The notes beneath the pieces were generated by a model, which worked only from the letters and a program-made list of their open reading frames with translations, had not been told where the DNA came from and searched no databases. From the NCBI GenBank assembly GCA_016290695.1, contig JAEEUX010000163.1, forward strand, positions 1-5,809: a stretch of DNA of 5,809 nucleotides, given 5' to 3'. The translations under genes were made by a program, and so were the position numbers. Positions 1-5,290 of this stretch are shown here, piece after piece; position 1 is the first letter of the stretch, and each line of letters opens with the position of its first letter. Source of the DNA: Oscillospiraceae bacterium. GTDB lineage: Bacteria > Bacillota > Clostridia > Oscillospirales > Oscillospiraceae.

Positions 1-1
1 A

Positions 2-988
2 ATTACGGTTCCTCTTTCGTTTTTAAAGAGAAAATACACGTTTCAGAATATTATCTACGACGCCGGATCGTATTGGATGGGCGTTTTCGTGTATCTCTTT
101 CTCTTTACGATTGCGGCGGACATAATTTACCTCGTGATGAAGCTTTTGTCGCTTCCCACGAAGCAGTACGCTTCCTTCTCCGGCGTCGCGATAATCGTCC
201 TGACGGCAATAGTCGTCGTCTGCGGAGCAATAAACGCGGCGAACATAAAGGTTACACGTTATGAAGCGCGGGAGGAAAGCCTCTCCGAGCCGCTGAGAGT
301 TGCACTTATATCGGATATTCATATCGGCGCGATAGGCATAGAAAGCAGGCTGCCCAAAATAGTGGACAGCGTTAACGCCGAAAACGCGGATATAATATGT
401 ATCGCGGGCGATATTTTCAATAACGATTTCAGCGCGATAAAGGACCCGGACTTTATCCGCGAACAGTTCAGCCGCCTCAATGCGTCGCACGGCGTATACG
501 CCTGCCTCGGCAACCACGATTGCGGCGACGGCTTCGAGGATATGCTTGAGCTTCTTCGCGCGTCCGGCATAAGGCTTCTTTCCGAGGAAAGCGAGCTCGT
601 CGGCGGGAAGTGCATAGTCGTCGGCAGGGCGGACGGTTCGCCCGTCACGGCGTCGGGCGGCACGAGGCGCGGCGCCTTTGCGGACATAGAAATTGATAAC
701 CCGGACGGGCTGCCCGTGATAGTGCTTGATCATAACCCCGCGCGTTTGGGCGAATACGGCGCGGGCGTGTCTTATCTTCTCTGCGGGCATACTCACAAGG
801 GGCAGATTTTCCCCGGCAGCCTCATAACGAAGGCAATGTATGAGCATGATTACGGGCGTTATCAAAGAAACGCCGACAGCCCCACCGTTTTCGTAAGCTC
901 CGGCGTGGGCTATTGGGGCCCGCCCCTGCGCGTTGGCAGCAATTCCGAAATAGTCGTAATAGACCTTGCTCCCGACGCCGCGGAATAA
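2..988 (+). CDS. Membrane-anchored metallophosphoesterase (YkuE/YaeI-like), 5' end outside window
   Basis: A calcineurin-like phosphoesterase attached to the membrane. An ATG lies at 77, but the frame is open without a stop back to base 2 and the upstream codons read as plausible protein (ending GSYW before the Met), so the gene most likely starts before the window. Counting from the Met at 77 (303 residues), hydrophobic segments lie at about 3-24 and 33-55, followed by the catalytic domain. The metal-binding motifs appear in order: D80-x-H82 (SDIHIG), GD at 111-112, GNHD at 145-148, DH-NP with H219, and GHTH at 237-240 followed by KGQ. All usual metal ligands are present, so it should be active. 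Relatives act on phosphodiester or pyrophosphate bonds, including lipid-linked ones; the substrate here cannot be told. It is followed by its own terminator and is not co-transcribed with the iron genes. Family assignment is firm, substrate unknown. Confidence 0.93.
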   Translation: MTVPLSFLKRKYTFQNIIYDAGSYWMGVFVYLFLFTIAADIIYLVMKLLSLPTKQYASFSGVAIIVLTAIVVVCGAINAANIKVTRYEAREESLSEPLRVALISDIHIGAIGIESRLPKIVDSVNAENADIICIAGDIFNNDFSAIKDPDFIREQFSRLNASHGVYACLGNHDCGDGFEDMLELLRASGIRLLSEESELVGGKCIVVGRADGSPVTASGGTRRGAFADIEIDNPDGLPVIVLDHNPARLGEYGAGVSYLLCGHTHKGQIFPGSLITKAMYEHDYGRYQRNADSPTVFVSSGVGYWGPPLRVGSNSEIVVIDLAPDAAE

Positions 989-1019
989 TGGCGCGGCGCA
1001 GTATAAGCCGGCATGAAAT

Positions 1020-1060
1020 AATAGCGGCGTATAGTTCGTAATAGCGGCATTATAGTTCGC
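1020..1060 (+). repeat. Two-copy imperfect tandem repeat, about 20 bp
   Basis: Positions 1020-1039 and 1040-1060 are near-identical units (AATAGCGGC, then GTATAGTTCGT or ATTATAGTTCGC). They lie between the phosphoesterase stop and its terminator, and the second copy runs into the left arm of the terminator stem. This is probably a small local duplication in untranslated sequence; no function is evident. Confidence 0.7.
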
Positions 1061-1096
1061 GGCTCCGATCAGATAATGACCGGAGCCGCGATTTTT
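1058..1096 (+). terminator. Rho-independent terminator after the metallophosphoesterase gene
   Basis: A perfect 10-bp stem, CGCGGCTCCG (1058-1067) with CGGAGCCGCG (1081-1090), encloses a 13-nt loop and is followed by A then five T (1092-1096). It lies 70 bp after the phosphoesterase stop. The T tract is only on the + strand side; the minus-strand exit has no U-rich tail, so it should not be an efficient terminator for the convergent spore gene. Confidence 0.88.
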
Positions 1097-1122
1097 AGCT
1101 GTCCGAAGCTAATGGCAATCTG

Positions 1123-1314
1123 TTACTGGATGCCGTTCTCGTAGGACTCGATCATCTTCTTGACCATCTGTCCGCCGATAGAGCCGGCCTGCTTGGAGGT
1201 GATGTCGCCGTTGTAGCCCTGCTTGAGGTTTACGCCGACGTCACTGGCAGCCTGCATCTTGAATCTGTCCATAGCGTCGCGTGCATTGGGGTTCATAATA
1301 GAGGATTTAGCCAT
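1123..1314 (-). CDS. Small acid-soluble spore protein, alpha/beta type
   Basis: A 63-residue protein that coats and protects DNA in the dormant forespore and is degraded by the germination protease GPR for amino acids at outgrowth. The C-terminal half carries the clostridial family signature: GVNLKQGYNGDITSKQAGSI at 27-46 followed by GGQMVKKMI, and the N-terminal half has NPNARDAMDRFK at 9-19. The length matches the family (60-75 aa). The same frame is open to an ATG at 1419, but that ATG has no ribosome binding site and the extra 35 residues are not family-like, whereas the ATG at 1314 has AAGGAG nine bases upstream. At the usual GPR cleavage site the sequence is ASDVGV, with Asp25 where family members normally have Glu. 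The gene is monocistronic, convergent with the phosphoesterase and divergent from feo. It should be expressed in the forespore (sigma-G type), but I found no convincing sigma-G promoter. Confidence 0.95.
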   Translation of the reverse strand: MAKSSIMNPNARDAMDRFKMQAASDVGVNLKQGYNGDITSKQAGSIGGQMVKKMIESYENGIQ

Positions 1315-1323
1315 TTTTTTAAT

Positions 1324-1329
1324 CTCCTT
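1324..1329 (-). promoter_or_regulatory. Ribosome binding site of the spore protein gene
   Basis: On the minus strand this reads AAGGAG, with nine A-rich bases before the ATG at 1314. It decides the start: it lies inside the longer open frame that begins at 1419, whose own ATG has no Shine-Dalgarno sequence. Confidence 0.88.
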
Positions 1330-1685
1330 GTTCGGGAAGCTCTGTTTAAGCGCCTGCGGCAGCGTTTTGCCGCCGTTTCGTTTAAGCGGAGCTTCATTTT
1401 TTGGTTTTGGGGTATCCATGCGTATTTTTTCCGGGTCAAGGAGATATATTCAGTCAATAAATGGTTACGATGCCGCATTATTGCTGCGTTTCGCGTTTTT
1501 CAGGCGAACGGCTCACGCTTCGGCGCTTCCGTTCGGGGCAAACACATTTGCCATACAGCCCGCATTTGCAGTTATTGCAATTCTTGCGGATAATGATTTT
1601 ATTTCTTTTGAAAATATTATGCCGTAATTTCACGGAGCATATTTATCCCGCAAAACTCTCACGCGGCGAAAAGTTTAAAAAAGTC
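1330..1685. other. Intergenic stretch between the divergent spore gene and feo operon
   Basis: I see no credible gene here. Open frames on both strands lack family-like sequence and suitable starts; a + strand AAGGAG at 1439-1444 is too far (17 nt) from the ATG at 1461, and that 78-residue frame looks like noise. The main structure is a hairpin at 1505-1535: CGAACGG pairs with CCGTTCG, and an inner CGC-TTCG-GCG carries a UUCG tetraloop. It has no T tract on either side, so it is not a standard terminator. The spore gene promoter should lie here, but no clear -35/-10 pair for a sporulation sigma factor stands out. Confidence 0.6.
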
Positions 1686-1714
1686 TTGACAAGTTAGCTG
1701 AGTATAACTATAAT
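1686..1714 (+). promoter_or_regulatory. Sigma-A promoter of the feo operon
   Basis: TTGACA (1686-1691) and TATAAT (1709-1714) are separated by exactly 17 bp, a perfect match to the housekeeping consensus. Transcription should start near 1721, giving a leader of about 70 nt before the first feoA. So strong a core promoter, with palindromes filling its spacer and lying just downstream, suggests control mainly by repression. Confidence 0.92.
1692..1709. promoter_or_regulatory. Candidate operator 1 in the feo promoter spacer
   Basis: An 18-bp inverted repeat, AGTTA-N8-TAACT, exactly fills the space between -35 and -10 and includes the first base of the -10. As a longer pattern it is GTTAG-N6-ATAAC, one mismatch from the perfect copies at 1725-1740 and 2290-2305. 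A protein bound here would block RNA polymerase. A DtxR/MntR-type metal-dependent repressor is a reasonable guess, since its known boxes contain GTTAG/CTAAC half-sites, but the N6 spacing differs from the classic DtxR box. The regulator is inferred. Confidence 0.65.
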
Positions 1715-1723
1715 AGCCTCAGA

Positions 1724-1741
1724 AGTTAGAAGATACTAACT
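1724..1741. promoter_or_regulatory. Candidate operator 2 just after the feo transcription start
   Basis: A perfect inverted repeat, AGTTAG-N6-CTAACT, begins about three bases after the predicted transcription start. It matches operator 1 at 13 of 18 positions and is offset from it by 32 bp, close to three helical turns, so two repressor dimers could bind the same DNA face. It could instead act as an RNA hairpin in the leader, but no U tract follows. Confidence 0.68.
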
Positions 1742-1790
1742 CAAAAACAGCTTAAATGGCACCACATAATCAGCAATCGAGGTGAGAAAT

Positions 1791-2003
1791 ATGATGCCCT
1801 TAGCTCTTGCGGATATCGGCACAGAAAACACCATCATGAAGATCGGCGGCAGTCCGGAGATTAAAAAGCATTTGGAAAGTCTCGGTTTCGTCGTCGGCGG
1901 GGGCGTTACCGTCGTCACTTCTCTCGGCGGCAACGTTATAGTAAACATCAAGGAATCCCGCGTTGCGATAAGCGAGGAAATGGCGAGAAAAATAATGATT
2001 TGA
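1791..2003 (+). CDS. feoA: FeoA family protein 1 (ferrous iron transport)
   Basis: A 70-residue SH3-like protein of the FeoA family, a small cytoplasmic partner thought to bind FeoB and aid ferrous iron uptake. The family pattern is visible: MMPLALADIG at the start, LESLGFVVGGGVTVV at 28-42, GGN at 46-48, and a closing R-VAIS-E-A-KI motif at 57-68. I chose the ATG at 1791 because GAGGTG (1779-1784) lies six bases upstream; the ATG at 1794 is also possible, and a GTG at 1782 is part of the ribosome binding site. First gene of the feo operon, about 70 nt after the predicted transcription start and 50 bp before the second FeoA gene. It differs clearly from the second FeoA, so the two are not a recent duplication. 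Confidence 0.9.
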   Translation: MMPLALADIGTENTIMKIGGSPEIKKHLESLGFVVGGGVTVVTSLGGNVIVNIKESRVAISEEMARKIMI

Positions 2004-2053
2004 GCCCTACGCTAATCGAAGGTAAAAGCAGTAAAGGAAAGGAATGGAAAAGA

Positions 2054-2275
2054 ATGAAATCACTCAAGGAACTCAAGGTCGGCGAGAGCGCCAGGGTCGT
2101 GAAGCTTCACGGCGAGGGCGCCGTCAAACGCCGCATTATGGACATGGGCATCACGAAGGGGGTCGATGTTTCCGTCCGCAAGGTTGCGCCGCTGGGCGAT
2201 CCTATCGAGCTCACCGTGCGCGGCTACGAACTGTCTCTGCGAAAGGCAGACGCCGAAATGGTAGAGGTCCAGTAA
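2054..2275 (+). CDS. feoA: FeoA family protein 2 (ferrous iron transport)
   Basis: A 73-residue FeoA domain protein closer to the classical FeoA pattern: GEGAVKRRIMDMGITKG at 20-36, APLGDPIEL at 45-53, RGYELSLRK at 56-64, ending in AEMVEVQ. It should fold as an SH3-like beta barrel and act on the FeoB G-domain side of the membrane. The open frame extends back to a TTG at 2000 that overlaps the previous stop, but the extra 18 residues (SPTLIEGKSS...) are not family-like. The ATG at 2054 follows an AAAGGAAAGG stretch at 2033-2042 and gives the family length. An ATG at 2044 is in another frame. Second gene of the operon, 52 bp before feoB. Confidence 0.93.
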   Translation: MKSLKELKVGESARVVKLHGEGAVKRRIMDMGITKGVDVSVRKVAPLGDPIELTVRGYELSLRKADAEMVEVQ

Positions 2276-2288
2276 AATTATGCGGTGC

Positions 2289-2306
2289 GGTTAGCGCTGT
2301 CTAACC
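2289..2306. promoter_or_regulatory. GTTAG-N6-CTAAC palindrome between feoA2 and feoB
   Basis: GGTTAG-CGCTGT-CTAACC is a perfect 6-bp inverted repeat in the 52-bp gap before feoB, five bases ahead of the feoB ribosome binding site (AAAGGAG, 2311-2317). Its 16-bp core has the same half-sites and spacing as operator 2 at 1725-1740. It may be a third binding site of the same regulator or an RNA hairpin that sets feoB translation. I saw no clear promoter immediately upstream (TAAAAT at 2273-2278 lacks a -35). Confidence 0.55.
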
Positions 2307-2327
2307 TTGAAAAGGAGTAGTGTAATC

Positions 2328-4745
2328 ATGAACATAAAAATAGCATTGGCAGGAAACCCGAACTCCGGCAAAACGACGCTCTTCAACGCGCTCACCGGCG
2401 CAAACCAGTTCGTCGGCAACTGGCCGGGCGTCACGGTCGAGAAGAAGGAGGGCAAGCTCAAAAAGCACGAGGGCGTCACGATAACCGACCTCCCGGGCGT
2501 CTATTCACTTTCGCCCTATACGCTGGAGGAGGTCGTCGCGAGAAATTACCTCATAAACGAGCGCCCGGACGCCATTTTGAATATAATCGACGGAACGAAC
2601 CTCGAACGCAACCTTTATCTCACGACTCAGCTCACCGAGCTCGGCATCCCCGTCGTTATAGCGATAAACATGATGGACGTCGTTAAGAAAAACGGCGACA
2701 GCATCAACACCAAGGAGCTCGCGCGTCAGCTCGGCTGCAAGGTCGTTGAGATCTCCGCCCTCAAGGGCAGCGGAGTAATGGAAGCGGCGGAGGCCGCCAT
2801 AGACGCGGCGCAAAACGCCAAAACCATCCCGCAGCACAGCTTTTCCGGCTGCGTCGAGCATGCTCTGGCTCATATTGAGGAAGCGGCAGTTCACAACCTC
2901 CCGGAGGAGCAGCAGCGTTATTTCGCGATAAAGATTTTTGAGCGCGACGAAAAGGTCATGGAGCAGATGAGCATTTCCGCCGAAACGATGGCACACATAG
3001 AGGGCGACATCAAGGCCGCCGAAAAGGAGATGGACGACGACGCGGAATCTATCATAACGAATGAGCGCTACATATACATCGCCTCGGTGATAAATTCCTG
3101 CTATAAGAAAAAGAACAAAGGGGCACTGTCCTCCTCCGACAAGATAGACAAGATAGTCACGAACCGCTGGCTCGGCCTTCCGATTTTCGCCGCCGTAATG
3201 TTCATCGTATACTGGGTGGCCATGGTCGGCGTCGGAGCACCTGCGACAGACTGGGCTAACGACGGTCTTTTCGGCGATGGCTGGCACCTTTTCGGCATAG
3301 GCTCCGGCGACTATGAGGAAGTGAGCGAAGCTTACGGCGAAGCCTCGCTCATCGTAGACGGCTACGACGCTTACGTTGAAGAAAACGGCGCAGAACCCAC
3401 CGTAAGCTTTGAATACGAGATTCCGGACGAGGAAACCCTCGCCGTCGAGGTCGCCACGGCGACGCTCGCCGATTATGAGGACGCTCTCGCCACGCTGAAC
3501 GAGCTCGGCGATGAGCCAGACCCCGCCGATTACGGCGTATGGGTACCCGGCGTACCGGTGCTTATAGAAGACCTTCTCAACGCGCTGAACGTCTCTGAGG
3601 AGGGCGCGGGAGCCGTCGTTCGCGGCGTTATACTTGACGGCATCGTAGCCGGTGTCGGCGCGGTGCTCGGCTTCGTGCCGCAGATGCTCGTGCTGTTCCT
3701 CATGCTCGCATTCCTCGAAGCCTGCGGCTACATGGCGCGTATCGCCTTCGTCCTTGACCGCGTGTTCCGCAAGTTCGGCCTCTCCGGCAAGTCCTTCATC
3801 CCCATGCTCATCGGTACGGGCTGCGGCATCCCCGGCATCATGGCCTCGCGCACCATCGAAAACGAGCGTGACCGCCGCATGACCATCATGACGACCACCT
3901 TCATCCCATGCGGTGCGAAGGTTCCGTTCATCGCCATGGTCGCGGGCGCTATCTTCGGCGGCAGCGCATGGGTTGCCACGAGCGCGTACTTCATCGGCAT
4001 GGCCGCAATAATCGTGTCCGGCATAATCCTCAAGAAAACAAAGATGTTCTCCGGCGACCCGGCGCCCTTCGTCATGGAGCTGCCCGCTTACCATCTTCCC
4101 ACGCTCAAAAACGTGCTCCGCTCCATGTGGGAGCGCGGCTGGAGCTTCATAAAGAAGGCCGGAACGATAATCCTTCTGTCCACTATCGTAGTGTGGTTTA
4201 CTTCCTTCTTCGGCTTTACGGAGGACGGCTTCCGGATGCTCAGTGAGGAAGAGCTTGACCTTTCGCTCCTCGCGGCGATAGGCAAGGGCGTCTCGTGGAT
4301 ATTCGCTCCTCTCGGCTGGGGCACATGGGAGGCCACCGTCGCTTCCATTACGGGTCTTGTCGCCAAGGAAAACATCGTCGGTACGATGGGAATTCTTTAC
4401 GGCGCGTCCGGCAACGTATATGATACTCTCGCGGCAAGCTTCACCGGCATCACCGCCTATTCCTTCCTTGTGTTCAACCTTCTCTGCGCCCCCTGCTTTG
4501 CAGCCATCGGCGCGATAAAGCGCGAGATGAACAGCGCCAAATGGACGTGGTTCGCCATCGGCTACCAGTGCGTTTTCGCTTACGCCGTAGCTCTTATGAT
4601 AAGGCAGTTCGGCGGGCTTTTCACGGGTGATGTTCAGGTCGTCGGCCTCATCTTCGCCGTTGCAGTTCTCGCTTATATGATTTATATGCTCTTCCGCCCC
4701 TATAAGGAAGCCACAAGACTTACAAAGACCGTCAAGGTTGCCTGA
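2328..4745 (+). CDS. feoB: Ferrous iron transport protein B (FeoB)
   Basis: An 805-residue inner-membrane Fe(II) transporter with an N-terminal G-protein domain. GTPase motifs: G1 GNPNSGKT 9-16, switch Thr36 after NWPGV, G3 DLPG 54-57, G4 NMMD 114-117, G5 SALKG 143-147. A helical regulatory domain covers about 165-260, and the first membrane helix is near 283-304. Two Gate halves follow: about 430-545 (GYMAR 467-471, GTGCGIPG 496-503 with C499, IPCGAKVP 526-533 with C528) and about 605-735 (ending LLCAPCFAAIGAIKREM with C720 and C723), then two closing helices. The start is the ATG at 2328, with AAAGGAG ten bases upstream; an upstream TTG at 2307 overlaps the intergenic palindrome. It is longer than many clostridial relatives because of an acidic insert at about 327-405, between the first and second membrane regions. 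It is co-transcribed with two FeoA proteins and a Cys-rich partner. Confidence 0.98.
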   Translation: MNIKIALAGNPNSGKTTLFNALTGANQFVGNWPGVTVEKKEGKLKKHEGVTITDLPGVYSLSPYTLEEVVARNYLINERPDAILNIIDGTNLERNLYLTTQLTELGIPVVIAINMMDVVKKNGDSINTKELARQLGCKVVEISALKGSGVMEAAEAAIDAAQNAKTIPQHSFSGCVEHALAHIEEAAVHNLPEEQQRYFAIKIFERDEKVMEQMSISAETMAHIEGDIKAAEKEMDDDAESIITNERYIYIASVINSCYKKKNKGALSSSDKIDKIVTNRWLGLPIFAAVMFIVYWVAMVGVGAPATDWANDGLFGDGWHLFGIGSGDYEEVSEAYGEASLIVDGYDAYVEENGAEPTVSFEYEIPDEETLAVEVATATLADYEDALATLNELGDEPDPADYGVWVPGVPVLIEDLLNALNVSEEGAGAVVRGVILDGIVAGVGAVLGFVPQMLVLFLMLAFLEACGYMARIAFVLDRVFRKFGLSGKSFIPMLIGTGCGIPGIMASRTIENERDRRMTIMTTTFIPCGAKVPFIAMVAGAIFGGSAWVATSAYFIGMAAIIVSGIILKKTKMFSGDPAPFVMELPAYHLPTLKNVLRSMWERGWSFIKKAGTIILLSTIVVWFTSFFGFTEDGFRMLSEEELDLSLLAAIGKGVSWIFAPLGWGTWEATVASITGLVAKENIVGTMGILYGASGNVYDTLAASFTGITAYSFLVFNLLCAPCFAAIGAIKREMNSAKWTWFAIGYQCVFAYAVALMIRQFGGLFTGDVQVVGLIFAVAVLAYMIYMLFRPYKEATRLTKTVKVA

Positions 4746-4758
4746 AAGGAGCAGCGTC

Positions 4759-4947
4759 ATGATAGCATGGATAGCGGAAAACCTCGGAACGATAATCGTT
4801 TCGGCAGTTCTTATAGCAGCGATCGCGGCGGTCTCTCTGCGCCTCATCAAGGACAGGAAGAAGGGCAAGTCAAGCTGCGGCTGCGGCTGTGCAAGCTGTG
4901 CCATGTCCGGCGCGTGCCATAACAAATCTCAGATTTTTCCAAGATAG
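4759..4947 (+). CDS. FeoB-associated Cys-rich membrane protein
   Basis: A 62-residue protein with one N-terminal membrane helix (about 9-29), a basic stretch KDRKKGK (31-37) that should stay in the cytoplasm, and a Cys cluster: C40, C42, C44, C47, C53 and H54 (CGCGCASCAMSGACH). This is the arrangement of the small FeoB-associated Cys-rich family found after feoB in Clostridia. The cytoplasmic tail could bind iron or a cluster, or act like FeoC, but its biochemical role is not established. The ATG at 4759 has AAAGGAG at 4745-4751, seven bases upstream; the A of the feoB stop codon is part of that site, so translation is probably coupled. A longer frame from 4738 overlaps feoB and is less likely. 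Last gene of the operon. Confidence 0.92.
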   Translation: MIAWIAENLGTIIVSAVLIAAIAAVSLRLIKDRKKGKSSCGCGCASCAMSGACHNKSQIFPR

Positions 4948-4971
4948 TCTCCTTCTTTAACCACTTTTACT

Positions 4972-5018
4972 GCAAAGGGAAAACGGGCGTCCTTCGGGGC
5001 GTCCGTTTCCTCTTTTGC
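4972..5018 (+). terminator. Strong terminator ending the feo operon
   Basis: A 12-bp stem (4981-4992 with 4997-5008, two G-U pairs) closes a C(TTCG)G tetraloop. After a bulged A, the stem extends outwards (GGG/CC-C and AAA/TTT, then GC/GC, with small bulges) to 4972 and 5018. The T tract TCTTTT (5011-5016) is on the right and an A-rich left arm mirrors it, so it could work in both directions. It lies 24 bp after the last feo gene. Confidence 0.92.
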
Positions 5019-5049
5019 GGAGGTCTTGCATCGTTTATCGGTTCATTTA

Positions 5050-5071
5050 TCAGGCAAATGTCAGGCAAATG
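5050..5071 (+). repeat. Perfect 11-bp tandem repeat upstream of the K+ transporter promoter
   Basis: TCAGGCAAATG occurs twice in direct succession (5050-5060, 5061-5071), followed by TCAAG, which may be the start of a third unit. The 11-bp period is about one helical turn, and the array ends 14 bp before the -35 at 5086, a place where activators often bind. Role inferred from position only. Confidence 0.6.
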
Positions 5072-5085
5072 TCAAGACTTATTTG

Positions 5086-5114
5086 TTGACTAAAAGCCGA
5101 TAAAGAAGTATAAT
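5086..5114 (+). promoter_or_regulatory. Sigma-A promoter for the potassium transporter leader
   Basis: TTGACT (5086-5091), 17 bp, TATAAT (5109-5114): one mismatch from consensus. Transcription should begin near 5121, about 210 nt before the GTG of the transporter, leaving a long leader. Confidence 0.85.
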
Positions 5115-5204
5115 TTTGAGATAAGAGTACCTAAGGCAATGCCACACAATTCCCGATGAATATTCTGCTTGCGGAATATTCCGTCATATTGTCCCAAAAT
5201 ACTC

Positions 5205-5235
5205 GGCAATACACAAAGTATTGCCTGCGTTTTTT
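5205..5235 (+). terminator. Terminator-like hairpin inside the K+ transporter leader
   Basis: A perfect 8-bp stem, GGCAATAC (5205-5212) with GTATTGCC (5218-5225), has a 5-nt loop and is followed by TGCG and six T (5230-5235). The 4-nt gap before the T tract makes it weaker than a canonical terminator. It lies about 95 bp ahead of the transporter start, so it would control read-through or end a short RNA. Confidence 0.6.
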
Positions 5236-5242
5236 GAACAAT

Positions 5243-5290
5243 CTGATGAGCTGATGAGAATTCTGACGGCGCGTCCTATATGTCGGAATT
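5243..5290 (+). repeat. CTGATGAG tandem repeat followed by a hairpin
   Basis: CTGATGAG occurs twice in succession (5243-5250, 5251-5258). It is followed by an inverted repeat, AATTCTGACG (5259-5268) with TGTCGGAATT (5281-5290), 10 bp with two G-U pairs. The hairpin ends 28 bases before the ribosome binding site of the transporter, so it could influence translation. Role unknown. Confidence 0.5.

Noticed and set aside
23..865. 280-codon open frame on the minus strand opposite the metallophosphoesterase
   Set aside because: It is a shadow of the sense gene, which carries all catalytic motifs.
1315..1419. N-terminal extension of the spore protein to the ATG at 1419
   Set aside because: No ribosome binding site before 1419, and the residues do not fit the SASP family, while the ATG at 1314 has an ideal one.
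1615..1621. CATAATA on the minus strand as a sigma-G -10 for the spore gene
   Set aside because: The -10 fits, but there is no GNATR-like -35 at 16-18 bp and it would give a leader of about 300 nt. CATCGTA at 1466-1472 (minus) likewise lacks a -35.
1461..1697. 78-residue ORF on the + strand upstream of feoA
   Set aside because: Its AAGGAG is 17 nt from the ATG, the composition is not protein-like, and it runs through the feo promoter.
2505..4925. Very long open frame (806 codons) on the minus strand opposite feoB
   Set aside because: It is antisense to a complete feoB with all motifs. The frame is open because of codon bias in the sense gene, and its translation resembles no known family.
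5156..5254. 32-codon ORF in the leader (starts MNILLAEYSV), following a 6-codon frame at 5139-5159
   Set aside because: No proper ribosome binding site for either frame, and the sequence is dominated by palindromes and a terminator hairpin, so the open frame may be chance.
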